Below are positions 42,545-51,025 of a stretch of 64,000 bases of DNA, in pieces. How positions within the stretch are numbered: position 1 is the first letter of the stretch; each line of letters starts with the position of its first letter. A model generated the notes under the pieces. It did no database searches, had not been told where the DNA came from, and saw only the letters and a program-made list of their open reading frames with translations. The translations under genes were made by a program, and so were the position numbers. The DNA is from PALSA-607 sp963737705 (GTDB lineage: Bacteria > Actinomycetota > Actinomycetes > Acidothermales > Acidothermaceae). The stretch lies in NCBI GenBank assembly GCA_963737705.1, contig CAVTTP010000005.1, forward strand, positions 310,001 through 374,000, given 5' to 3'.

Positions 42545-43180
42545 TCATGCCCCGTGAACAAGTAACTGGGCTTGCAGGCGGTCCACGACAACATCGTGCA
42601 GGTCGCCGCCGACCTCGAGTCGACTCGACTCTTTGATGCCACCAACCTTGAACGGCTCGAAGCCAGCAGTTCGGATCAAGCGGGATGCGTCTGCGTCAGC
42701 ATGATCGTCGTTGGTGACATAGAAGAGCACAGCCCGCTCCGGCGCACGGTTGTGAGCGGCTTCGAAGAGGGCCGCCGACATGGTGCCAAAGGCCATCGCC
42801 ATGCGCGCCCTGCCCGGCAACCACCCAACGACGGCCTCGCCCGAGCTTTGATCCGCAGGCAAGATGCGGACGACGTTGCCTTGGGCGTCGAGACTGACTG
42901 GATTGCTCGGCACGACGACCAGCCTGTCGGTAAGCGATTCGGCGATCTCGGTGATGACGTCCCTCACCACGGTGAATCGCAGCGCCAGGACGACAGCGTC
43001 AGCGCCGATCAACGCGTCGTGATTGTCGGTGGCGACGATCACATCACGACCGATCTCGGCCGCCAGTTTCCCAGCGGAGTCGCGGTTGGCGCTCGCAAGC
43101 CGAAGGAGCTCGCCACCTGACGCAAGCTGGCGCGCGATCGCCGATCCGATCCCGCCCGTTCCGATGATCGCGGTAGTCAT
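42545..43180 (-). CDS. NADPH-dependent F420 reductase-like oxidoreductase
   Basis: The 211-residue protein has one Rossmann domain: TTAIIGTGGIGSAIARQLAS at the N-terminus, LASANRDSAGKLAAEIG after strand 2, ADAVVLALRFTVVRDVITEI and VVPSNPVSLD. The fold and length are those of F420H2:NADP+ oxidoreductase family proteins, many of which act on other substrates. ATG 43180 is taken; GTG 43186 two codons earlier is equally possible. Confidence 0.75.
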   Translation of the reverse strand: MTTAIIGTGGIGSAIARQLASGGELLRLASANRDSAGKLAAEIGRDVIVATDNHDALIGADAVVLALRFTVVRDVITEIAESLTDRLVVVPSNPVSLDAQGNVVRILPADQSSGEAVVGWLPGRARMAMAFGTMSAALFEAAHNRAPERAVLFYVTNDDHADADASRLIRTAGFEPFKVGGIKESSRLEVGGDLHDVVVDRLQAQLLVHGA

Positions 43181-43267
43181 AGCCACACCCCACTGTGCAG
43201 ATGCGCCGGTCTGGTTAGGCTCATTGTCCCGGGCTCATGCCCCGGACGTACAGCCGAAGGAACCTGC

Positions 43268-45178
43268 ATGACCACGACCCCGATCGCCGACTACGCGCTC
43301 CTGTCCGACCGGCACAGCGCCGCGCTCGTAAGCCGCGACGGCTCGATCGACTGGTTGTGCTTCCCTCGTTTCGACAGCCCGTCGATCTTTGGTCGCCTCC
43401 TCGGTGACAAGGCTGGCCATTGGGCGCTGACGGTACCGGACGCCACCCAAACGACTCGTCGCTATCTCGACCGAACCATGGTGCTGGAGACAACCTTCCG
43501 TACGCCGACAGGAACCGTTGCCATCACCGACGCGCTAGCCATGGGCGAGGGCAACCGAGGGCATCAGCTCGGCCGGGACGCGCCGCACACTTTGCTGCGG
43601 CGGGCGACCTGCCTTGAGGGCGAGGTGGACCTGCGCTTGGAGTGCGCCATCCGCCCCGGATACGGACTGGTCTCCCCCGAGCTCAATACGGTCGACGACG
43701 CGGTGCTCGCGATCGCCGGCGCCGACGCGATCGTCCTGTCTGGACCCGTGCAACTCACGATCGACCAGTCGACCGTCTCGGGTCAGCTTCAGCTGCGGCG
43801 AGGCGAGATTGCCGCATTCGCTCTGCATCACCTGAAAGCGGCCGACGCCGACGCGCACATCGTCGCGAGTCAAGACGAGGTCACCGCCCGCCTTGACGAC
43901 ACAGTGTCGGCGTGGGAGTCGTGGTCAGATCTTCACCAGGCTTATGTGGGTCCATGGCGTGATCTCGTGCACCACAGCGGACGCGTGCTCCAGGCGCTGT
44001 CGTTTGCGCCCACCGGCGCGATCTGTGCGGCTGCGACAACGTCGCTCCCAGAGGTGATTGGCGGCGCCCGAAATTGGGACTACCGGTACGCCTGGGTTCG
44101 AGACGCTTCGTTCACGATTCAGGCTCTGTGGGTTGCTGCCTGCCCCGACGAAGCCAATGAGTTCTTCAACTACGTGACCAACTCCGCTGCCGGCTCACTC
44201 GACCGTGGCGACGATCTGCAGATCATGTTTGGGGTCGGTGGCGAACAAGACCTCACGGAGCGGGAGTTGCCGCATCTGGAGGGCTGGCGACAGTCGGCCC
44301 CCGTCCGGGTCGGCAACGGCGCGTGGACCCAACACCAACTCGATGTCTACGGCGAGTTGCTCAGCGCGGTCTATCGCCTCTCAGACCATGTGTTCGACGA
44401 CACGGCACGCCGGGTGGCGCCACTGGCCGATCCAAACAAGTGGGGTGCGCCCCCCGATCTGGCCCCAGCGACCCGACGGTTCTTCGTTCAACTGGCCGAT
44501 GCGGCCGCTCGGCGCTGGTCGGAAAAGGACCAGGGAATCTGGGAGGTTCGCGGTGAGCCTCGCGACTTCCTGTATTCCAAGTTGATGTGCTGGGTGGCGC
44601 TCGAACGGGCGGTCACCCTCGCCGATCACCTTGACGCCTCGGACCGGGTTGAGGACTGGAAACAGGTTCAGGATCAGATTCGTACTGCGATCGAAACGAG
44701 AGGCTGGAGCGACCGGGCCAACGCGTTCACGCAGTCCTTCGGCTCGGACGAACTGGATGCCTCCAATCTGATGATTCCGCTGGTCGGATTCCTCCCCGCC
44801 GACGACCCCAGGGTCTTGGCCACCATCAAGGCAACCGAGGAACGTCTTACCGACGACCGGGGACTTGTGTATCGCTATCGCTCCAAGGACGGGCTCGACG
44901 GCGATGAAGGCACGTTCCTGCTGTGCACGTTCTGGCTGGCCCAGGCTCTGGCCACGGTCGGGCAACCGGCCCGGGCCCGCACCGTATTCGAACGCGCCGC
45001 CGCGTTCATCAACGACGTCGGTCTGCTCGCCGAGGAAGTCGATCCGGTCAGCGGCGAGCTCTTGGGCAACTTTCCCCAAGCGTTCAGCCACATCGGTCTC
45101 GTCAACGCAGCCTGGGCCATTTCAGAGGCTTCCGATCGCGCGGATCAAGCCGTTAGCGTCAAATCCAGCCCAGCCTGA
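43268..45178 (+). CDS. glycoside hydrolase family 15 protein (glucoamylase/trehalase-like)
   Basis: The 636-residue protein has an N-terminal beta-sandwich (IADYALLSDRHSAALVSRDGSIDWLCFPRF, the family's usual opening). An (alpha/alpha)6 barrel follows with GGARNWDYRYAWVRDASFTI, KDQGIWEVRGEPRDFLYSKL (general acid Glu) and VGLLAEEVDPVSGELLGNFPQAFSHIGL (general base Glu). No signal peptide is present, so it acts in the cytosol. Actinobacterial members of this type hydrolyse trehalose or malto-oligosaccharides; the specificity is not decided here. Confidence 0.92.
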   Translation: MTTTPIADYALLSDRHSAALVSRDGSIDWLCFPRFDSPSIFGRLLGDKAGHWALTVPDATQTTRRYLDRTMVLETTFRTPTGTVAITDALAMGEGNRGHQLGRDAPHTLLRRATCLEGEVDLRLECAIRPGYGLVSPELNTVDDAVLAIAGADAIVLSGPVQLTIDQSTVSGQLQLRRGEIAAFALHHLKAADADAHIVASQDEVTARLDDTVSAWESWSDLHQAYVGPWRDLVHHSGRVLQALSFAPTGAICAAATTSLPEVIGGARNWDYRYAWVRDASFTIQALWVAACPDEANEFFNYVTNSAAGSLDRGDDLQIMFGVGGEQDLTERELPHLEGWRQSAPVRVGNGAWTQHQLDVYGELLSAVYRLSDHVFDDTARRVAPLADPNKWGAPPDLAPATRRFFVQLADAAARRWSEKDQGIWEVRGEPRDFLYSKLMCWVALERAVTLADHLDASDRVEDWKQVQDQIRTAIETRGWSDRANAFTQSFGSDELDASNLMIPLVGFLPADDPRVLATIKATEERLTDDRGLVYRYRSKDGLDGDEGTFLLCTFWLAQALATVGQPARARTVFERAAAFINDVGLLAEEVDPVSGELLGNFPQAFSHIGLVNAAWAISEASDRADQAVSVKSSPA

Positions 45179-45231
45179 AATCAACGTGTGGAGGTGCCAA
45201 GTGGCAGAATTTCGCAGGACCCGAAGCCGGA

Positions 45232-45657
45232 ATGGTGCTGTGCCATTTCATCGTCGCCAGCGATGTCGAGCGCTCGTGTCGCTTCTACACCGAAGTGCTC
45301 GGCGGCACGTTGGTCTACTCCCACGATGACCTGCGCTACGTAGCGCTGGCGAACAGCTTCATCATCATCAACGTGGGTGGCGGCCCGACCGATGACAAGC
45401 CGGCCGTCACGCTGGAGACGCCGCCCGATCCAGACAGGGTGAGCAGCTTCCTCAACATTCGCGTCAAAGACATCGCTGCCGTTTATGCGGAATGGAGCGC
45501 CAAGGGTGCGCAATTCCTGACGGAGCCGAAGCAGCACGCCTACGAGATCCGCGGCTACATCCGTGATCCCGATGGGCACCTGATCGAGGTCGGGCAAACA
45601 ACCGACCCGAACGGGGATTGGTCGGCGTGGCTACCATCCACCCCGCCACCGCAATAG
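45232..45657 (+). CDS. VOC family protein, paralogue 2 with altered N-terminus
   Basis: The 141-residue protein is nearly identical to the product at 41596 from MVLCHFIV onward. Upstream, the bases GTGGAGGTGCCAAGTGGCAG still match the ribosome site and GTG start of the paralogue. An extra base in the TTTCGCAGG stretch puts that start out of frame, so translation must begin at ATG 45232, or the ancestral start yields a useless product. The gene is probably expressed less well than its copy. Confidence 0.8.
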   Translation: MVLCHFIVASDVERSCRFYTEVLGGTLVYSHDDLRYVALANSFIIINVGGGPTDDKPAVTLETPPDPDRVSSFLNIRVKDIAAVYAEWSAKGAQFLTEPKQHAYEIRGYIRDPDGHLIEVGQTTDPNGDWSAWLPSTPPPQ

Positions 45658-45765
45658 GTGGACTCAGCGCGCGGCTGATTTGCCCGTCCCGGGCCGTCAG
45701 AAACTGTCCGCAGTCCGGCGTACGGTCCCACCTCTCACTAGCACTGACTCGAGAGGCGCCGGATC

Positions 45766-46296
45766 ATGACCGAATTAGACGAACCACTCACGCTCGCGTG
45801 CGACGGCCCGCATGCCTTCGACTTCCTCGCCGGAACCTGGAAAGCCGAGAATCGTAAGCGGGTGAAGCCGCTTGACCCCGACGACACGGAGTGGGTGGCC
45901 TTCGACGGCGAGATTGTCTCCACGCCGATCCTGCACGGCATGGGCACGACTGACACGTTCCGCATACCCAACATGCCTGGGCGCGGCGATTTCGAGGGCT
46001 TCACGCTGCGTCTGCTTGACCCCGACTCCGGGCTGTGGCGAATCTGGTGGGCCTCAACCGTCAGCAAGGGACAACTCGACAACCCTGTTGTCGGTCGCTT
46101 CCACGACGAGCACAACGGCATCTTCGAATGCGACGACGTCATCGACGACCTGCCGGTGAAAGTCCGTTACACATGGCGGATCGAGAGCGCGACATCAGTT
46201 CACTGGGAGCAAGCCTTCTCATTCGATGACGGGGCCAGTTGGGATACGAACTGGATCACCGATGCCAACCGAATCAGCATGCAGACGCGCGCGTGA
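45766..46296 (+). CDS. conserved hypothetical protein (DUF1579-like fold suspected)
   Basis: The 176-residue product has DFLAGTWKAENRKRVKPLD near the start. It continues with strands such as EWVAFDGEIVSTPILHGMGT, LWRIWWASTVSKGQLDNPVV and SVHWEQAFSFDDGASWDTNW. The pattern of an F-L-x-G-x-W opening, beta-rich body and a final W-E-Q-A-F-S stretch is that of lipocalin-like DUF1579-type proteins. There is no signal peptide or helix. The function is unknown. Confidence 0.65.
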   Translation: MTELDEPLTLACDGPHAFDFLAGTWKAENRKRVKPLDPDDTEWVAFDGEIVSTPILHGMGTTDTFRIPNMPGRGDFEGFTLRLLDPDSGLWRIWWASTVSKGQLDNPVVGRFHDEHNGIFECDDVIDDLPVKVRYTWRIESATSVHWEQAFSFDDGASWDTNWITDANRISMQTRA

Positions 46297-46337
46297 CAGT
46301 AGGCCCGTCGACCCGGTAAGCGAGACGGGGGGTGTGG

Positions 46338-47570
46338 TCAGGTGGCCTGCAGGCTGTCGAGGAACGTGCCACGTGCGGTCCCGTTCGAGTCGTCTCCGAC
46401 CATCCTGCACGCATACGCCGCGCTGCATGCAACGCCATCGGTTGTGGTACTTACGGTTCCGCTGCCGCTGAGCGCAGTTCGATGAATGTCGAGCGGCGTC
46501 CAAGAGGTGCCGTTCCAGAGCAGGTCGAGGTGCGAACTGTGGTCGTTGCTGAAGTTGAACTCCCAACCGGCTGCGACGCAGAAGGTCGCCGAGGTGCACG
46601 AGATCGCCTCGATCTCCGGCGAATGCGCGGGCTGATAGCCCGTAGTTGCAGTGAAGTCAGCACCGGACCACTTCCAAACCGCGACGGTGATCGGGCCAGA
46701 CGCAGGCGCGCTGCGAGGAGTGACGACGCCGACGACCCGGCAATGTTGAACCGACCAGCACGACACGTTGTCGGCCGCACCGTTGTCACCCGATGGCATC
46801 GGAAGATTCGCAACCGCCCACGTAGTGCCGTCGAGTACCGCGCGGAAAGCAGTACTGCCGAGGTCGGGGGTGCTCGTCGTGACGGCCCGCTGGCCGACCA
46901 CAACGCATTGCCAAGCGGCCGCACACGAAACTCCGCGGAAATCGACCGTGTGGAGACCGGGGTCCGATGGATTCAGGTTCCCGAGATGCCATGCCGTGCC
47001 GTCCCAACGCCACACTTGCGGGAAGTTGTCGCCGTCGCTGAAAGTCGCCGCGGCCAAACAGAAGGTTGCCGAAGAGCACGAGACGCTCTGCGACACAAGC
47101 CATTCGCCGTCCGATGGCTCGCCCTGAGGTATCGGCATGGCCACTCGCGTCCACGGCGACGTTGCTGACGCGCGGAATGCACTGTGCCCGGCCACGAGCC
47201 CGTCGACGCTGACGATCATGCACGCGCCATCCGGTGCGCACGACGCCGCGTGCCAGTCGTTCGGATCGACTCCCTCGGCTGTCGGCGTTCCAGGTCCGTT
47301 GAGCCCTGGTATTGCCGTCGCCTGCTGCCCGTCGAACGACTTCGCCAGATCCGGCCCTACAACGACGCAGTCGTTGGCTGACGCGCAACCGAGCGCATCC
47401 CGCTCACTGGTCGGCTCCGTCGAGCTGACGTGAGCAGTGGCGACGAACGCGTACGTCGGCCCCGCCAGAGCACGACCCGGGACGGCGAGCAAGGCGACGC
47501 AAGCGACAGTGAAGGCCAGGACGAGGAGGACTACTCGACGCGGCGATACAAGTCGATCCACTGCAACCAT
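46338..47570 (-). CDS. secreted protein with seven CX5C repeats (probable beta-propeller)
   Basis: The 410-residue protein starts at ATG 47570, with AGGAG six bases upstream. A signal peptide (RRVVLLVLAFTVACVALLAV, cleavage after ALA) leads into repeats built around a Cys pair spaced by five residues: CASANDC, CAPDGAC, CSSATFC, CAAAWQC, CWSVQHC, CTSATFC and CSAAYAC. Each is followed by VVG/AAG-like strands and often a W-x-G-T-x-W segment. Seven such units suggest a seven-bladed propeller with one disulfide per blade. The role outside the cell is unknown. Confidence 0.7.
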   Translation of the reverse strand: MVAVDRLVSPRRVVLLVLAFTVACVALLAVPGRALAGPTYAFVATAHVSSTEPTSERDALGCASANDCVVVGPDLAKSFDGQQATAIPGLNGPGTPTAEGVDPNDWHAASCAPDGACMIVSVDGLVAGHSAFRASATSPWTRVAMPIPQGEPSDGEWLVSQSVSCSSATFCLAAATFSDGDNFPQVWRWDGTAWHLGNLNPSDPGLHTVDFRGVSCAAAWQCVVVGQRAVTTSTPDLGSTAFRAVLDGTTWAVANLPMPSGDNGAADNVSCWSVQHCRVVGVVTPRSAPASGPITVAVWKWSGADFTATTGYQPAHSPEIEAISCTSATFCVAAGWEFNFSNDHSSHLDLLWNGTSWTPLDIHRTALSGSGTVSTTTDGVACSAAYACRMVGDDSNGTARGTFLDSLQAT

Positions 47571-47691
47571 GATTGAACTCCTAGTCGACGGCCACATGTA
47601 TGGCTGACCGTGAAGAGACCGCTACCCGCCGCGTTGATACATCGGTTCGACGAGGTCGCGAACTGGGTGTCGCGCACTGGGTGCTTGCTGG

Positions 47692-48402
47692 TCAACGTGC
47701 CGTTGGTGCTGCGACACGCGCCGGATAGTCAGACGCGCGGTCTCGGATGGACGCTACCTGATGTCTTGGGGATGCGCTGAGCACAGCATGGGTCGCTACC
47801 CGCAACCAAACGAAGCCGAGCAGGGCGCCGGCCAGAACGTCCGTCGGGTAGTGCATCCCCCGGTAGAGTCGCGAAGCTCCGACGAGAACAGGAAACACGA
47901 TCGCCGCTGTGATAGCGATCCGCTGCCAAACGACGCGCGCGCCGTAGCACCCGACCAACACAGCAATCGACCCGCAAAGCGTGACAGCCGCGGCAGTATG
48001 GCCCGACGGGAAGCTCGACGTCGGCGGTGCATGATCGAGGCGGACGACGTTGGGCCGGGGCCGGTGCACCACCATCGTCGTCATGACGAAGATTGCCACC
48101 TCGCCCACGATGGCAATGATGACGAACACGGGCTCTCGCCACCTCTTGAAGATGAGCCCGGCGGCGATCACGACGAGCATCGAGGCCGCGATCACCGGCA
48201 CGGTCGAAGCCGCATCGGTCATGCCAAGGGTGACCGAGTTCAAGAGACGGTCTCGGTGGTGAGCCAGCGTCGAGTCGACGGAGCCGTCAGCCCGCCCGAA
48301 TCGGCTGTGGGCAAGTACGTGGACGTCGAGCAGGCCGAGCGCGACCATGGCGAGAAGAATTACCAGCGCGCCGCCGAGCGCGAGCACCAAGTTCCGTTTC
48401 AT
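47692..48402 (-). CDS. PAP2 superfamily phosphatase, second of a pair
   Basis: The 236-residue membrane protein carries the three phosphatase motifs: VHRPRPNVVRL (KxxxxxxRP region), SSFPSGHTAAAV (PSGH) and SRLYRGMHYPTDVLAGALLG (SRxxxxxHxxxD). Five or six helices place the active site on the outer face. Substrates of such enzymes are undecaprenyl pyrophosphate or phosphatidate-like lipids. Its ATG overlaps the stop of the other PAP2 gene (ATGA). Confidence 0.9.
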   Translation of the reverse strand: MKRNLVLALGGALVILLAMVALGLLDVHVLAHSRFGRADGSVDSTLAHHRDRLLNSVTLGMTDAASTVPVIAASMLVVIAAGLIFKRWREPVFVIIAIVGEVAIFVMTTMVVHRPRPNVVRLDHAPPTSSFPSGHTAAAVTLCGSIAVLVGCYGARVVWQRIAITAAIVFPVLVGASRLYRGMHYPTDVLAGALLGFVWLRVATHAVLSASPRHQVASIRDRASDYPARVAAPTAR

Positions 48403-49142
48403 TGGCCCACCAACTGTTGACTCGCCTCGACATCGAGGCCACCAGGTTTCGCCTTGGGCAACACGCTCTTACGCCATATCCGGAACCCCGCGCAGGTAGC
48501 GGCAACCCAGCCAGCCGCGAACACCCAGCCGCCGAGGACGTCGCTGAGGTAGTGCACGCCGAGCGTCACCCGAGCAAACCCAATGAGCACGAGTAACACA
48601 GTCGCGACCGCTAGCGTCACCCATCGCCAAACGGGCCGCATGAGCGGCACCACGACGATCAAGATGATGGCGACGCCGACGAGCGACTCCAGGGCGTGAC
48701 CTGACGGGAAGCTCTTTCCGGGCGCACTCGCGACCGGGTTCGAAAAATGTGGACGTGCTCGATCAGCGACTGTCTTGATGACATTGTCCAGCAGTGCGGC
48801 ACCTGCCATCGTGACTGCGGCCCACAGAGCAAGCCGTGCAGCCCGTCTTACGACCAGCACGACCGTGAGCACCGCGACAAGAACCCAGAAGGTGTGCGGC
48901 GCGCCAACGTTGCTTACATCCTGGAGAAACCTGACGAGCCCTGGATGGTGCACCGCGAGCGTGTGGGCGTTCACTGCCACGTTCTGGTCGGCGCTCTCCA
49001 GGCCAGAACTATGTGAGCGCACCAGGGCCAACAGAAGCCCGAACGGCACGATGACGACGAACGCCGCGACCGCCCACAGAGTCAACTCGAGTCCGAGCCG
49101 CTTGTCTGGGTCTAGGCGGGGCCACCGACGGTTGCCGGTCAT
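48399..49142 (-). CDS. PAP2 superfamily phosphatase, first of a pair
   Basis: The product has 247 residues from ATG 49142 (AAAGGG upstream; an ATG at 49175 is possible). The motifs are KTVADRARPHFSN, KSFPSGHALESLVG and ARVTLGVHYLSDVLGGW. It differs enough from its coupled partner not to be a recent duplicate. Divergent, 144 bases away, is a diacylglycerol-kinase-like gene, so both sides of the region act on lipid phosphates. Confidence 0.9.
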   Translation of the reverse strand: MTGNRRWPRLDPDKRLGLELTLWAVAAFVVIVPFGLLLALVRSHSSGLESADQNVAVNAHTLAVHHPGLVRFLQDVSNVGAPHTFWVLVAVLTVVLVVRRAARLALWAAVTMAGAALLDNVIKTVADRARPHFSNPVASAPGKSFPSGHALESLVGVAIILIVVVPLMRPVWRWVTLAVATVLLVLIGFARVTLGVHYLSDVLGGWVFAAGWVAATCAGFRIWRKSVLPKAKPGGLDVEASQQLVGQ

Positions 49143-49286
49143 GGGGTGCCCTTTACCCTGCGCATTCGAATTCATGCAGCGAGATCCACAATCCCCGACC
49201 CCCGGACCCGTGTTGAACGTCGCTAACCGGGTACGCCTCCGGCCAACTTAGGTCACCAGGCAGCAGTTTCAACACCGGAGCGTGCA

Positions 49287-50219
49287 GTGACAACAGTGGC
49301 CGTAGTAGCTCACTCGGGCAAGAGCCTCGGTGGCGGCTTGGGCGAGTTGCGTGACGTTCTCGCGCGCGAGGGTTTCGCCGATCCGATCTGGTATGAGGTC
49401 GCGAAGAGCAGGCAGGCTCCGAAGTATGCGCGCCGCGCACTCGCGGGTGGAGCTGACGTGATTTTCGTGTGGGGCGGCGACGGAACCGTTCAGCGGTGTA
49501 TTGACGCCGTCGCCGGAAAGTCTGCGACGATCGCGATCCTGCCCGCCGGAACCGCCAATCTGTTAGCTACCAACCTTGGCATCCCCAGCGCACTCCCAGA
49601 CGCTGTCCGCGTCGGGCTGCACGGTCATCGCCGGCCCGTCGACACCGGCACGGTGAATGGTGAGCATTTTGCGGTGATGGCGGGTGCGGGTTTTGACGCG
49701 CTCATGATCAGGGATGCCGACCGCGGATTGAAGGACCGAATCGGGCGAGCCGCGTATGTCTGGACGGGTGCCAAAAATCTCACTGCCAGTCGTGCGAAGG
49801 CGACAATAAAGGTCGACGGCAAGCGCTTCTTCAAAGGCTCCGTCTCGTGCGTATTGGTCGGCAACGTCGGTGAAATTCTCGGCGGTATCAAGGCGTTCAG
49901 AGGCGCAAGGCCGGACGACGGCCTGCTGGAACTAGGCGTGGTGACTGCAAAAAGCCCGCTCCAGTGGACCAGAACGCTAGGAAGAATGGCGCTTGGCAAC
50001 AGCGGTAAGTCGCCCTTTGTGCATACGGCCAAGGGGAAGAAGTTCACCGTCGGGTTCGACCGCAAATTCCCGTACGAACTCGACGGCGGCGCGCGACGAC
50101 CGGCGACGAAGCTGCGGGTTCGCGTGCGGCCGGCGTCGCTTCTGATCTGCGTTCCGACAGCAGCGCGCGCGACTGCAGGGCGCGCGACCGCAGGGCGCGA
50201 AGGCGGTGACCGGCCATGA
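49287..50219 (+). CDS. diacylglycerol kinase catalytic-domain protein (DagK/YegS-like)
   Basis: The 310-residue protein starts at GTG. It has VIFVWGGDGTVQRCIDAVAG (GGDGT, ATP and metal site), AILPAGTANLLATNLG (PxGTxN), and MAGAGFDALMIRDADRGLKD. The last 20 residues (ATAGRATAGREGGDR) are a short degenerate repeat. It phosphorylates a lipid such as diacylglycerol at the inner membrane face. Its stop overlaps the DUF1206 gene start (ATGA). Confidence 0.9.
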   Translation: MTTVAVVAHSGKSLGGGLGELRDVLAREGFADPIWYEVAKSRQAPKYARRALAGGADVIFVWGGDGTVQRCIDAVAGKSATIAILPAGTANLLATNLGIPSALPDAVRVGLHGHRRPVDTGTVNGEHFAVMAGAGFDALMIRDADRGLKDRIGRAAYVWTGAKNLTASRAKATIKVDGKRFFKGSVSCVLVGNVGEILGGIKAFRGARPDDGLLELGVVTAKSPLQWTRTLGRMALGNSGKSPFVHTAKGKKFTVGFDRKFPYELDGGARRPATKLRVRVRPASLLICVPTAARATAGRATAGREGGDRP

Positions 50220-51025
50220 GTACGAAGACCGCGATTCGCGTTGAGCGCCCGGCCGCGTCTGCGGGAGGCGCCGCACTGGCTCGCGCAGGCTTAGTCGCGC
50301 GCGGGGTGATTTATCTGCTCATCGGGTGGGTGGCCCTCATGCTCGCTCTCGGTCGGAGCAATCAAGAGGTCGATCAGAGCGGCGCTCTGCAAACCTTGGC
50401 CCACCAACCCGCTGGGTCAGCGATGTTGTGGGCTCTTGCCATCGGCTTTGCGGCCTACGCGTTGTGGCGGCTCAGTGAGGTGTTCTGGGGCGCCTACGGA
50501 GAGGGCAAGAAAGTAGGTCCGCGTATCGCCTCGGGTATTCGGGCGATTGTGTATGGGTTCTTTGCGTTGACGACAGTCTCGGTGCTGCATGGCTCGAAAT
50601 CCAGCCAGGCGAACAGCCAACAAGACGTGACGACGCGGATCATGCGGCACACCGGGGGGCGATGGGTTGTCGAGGTCGCGGGCGCCGTGGTGCTGGTCGT
50701 CGGGTTAAGCCTCGCGATCGGCGGACTTCGCAAGTCGTTCATGAAGAAGCTCAATACCTCCCACATGAGCGAGCGCACTCGGCACGCAGTCCGAACTCTG
50801 GGCGCAATTGGCACGACAGCGCGCGGCATCGTGTTCGCCCTCGCGGGCGGTCTCGTGGTCGAAGCAGCGCGCAGCTTTAAGCCTGCAAAAGCGCGTGGTC
50901 TCGATGAGGCATTGCGGACGCTGCGCGACCAGCATTACGGCGCCGCCCTGCTTTGTTTGGCCGCACTCGGACTCATCACATTCGGCATCTACGGCCTGTG
51001 CGAGGCACGCTGGCGCCGGGTGTGA
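50216..51025 (+). CDS. DUF1206 membrane protein
   Basis: The 269-residue protein has three repeats of two helices each, beginning LARAGLVARGVIYLLIGWVA, GPRIASGIRAIVYGFFALTT and GAIGTTARGIVFALAGGLVV. These G-x-x-A-R-G-x-x-Y/F units define DUF1206. The function is unknown. It is coupled to the lipid kinase upstream (ATGA) and to the phospholipase D-like gene downstream (GTGA), so it probably works at the membrane with them. Confidence 0.9.
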   Translation: MSTKTAIRVERPAASAGGAALARAGLVARGVIYLLIGWVALMLALGRSNQEVDQSGALQTLAHQPAGSAMLWALAIGFAAYALWRLSEVFWGAYGEGKKVGPRIASGIRAIVYGFFALTTVSVLHGSKSSQANSQQDVTTRIMRHTGGRWVVEVAGAVVLVVGLSLAIGGLRKSFMKKLNTSHMSERTRHAVRTLGAIGTTARGIVFALAGGLVVEAARSFKPAKARGLDEALRTLRDQHYGAALLCLAALGLITFGIYGLCEARWRRV

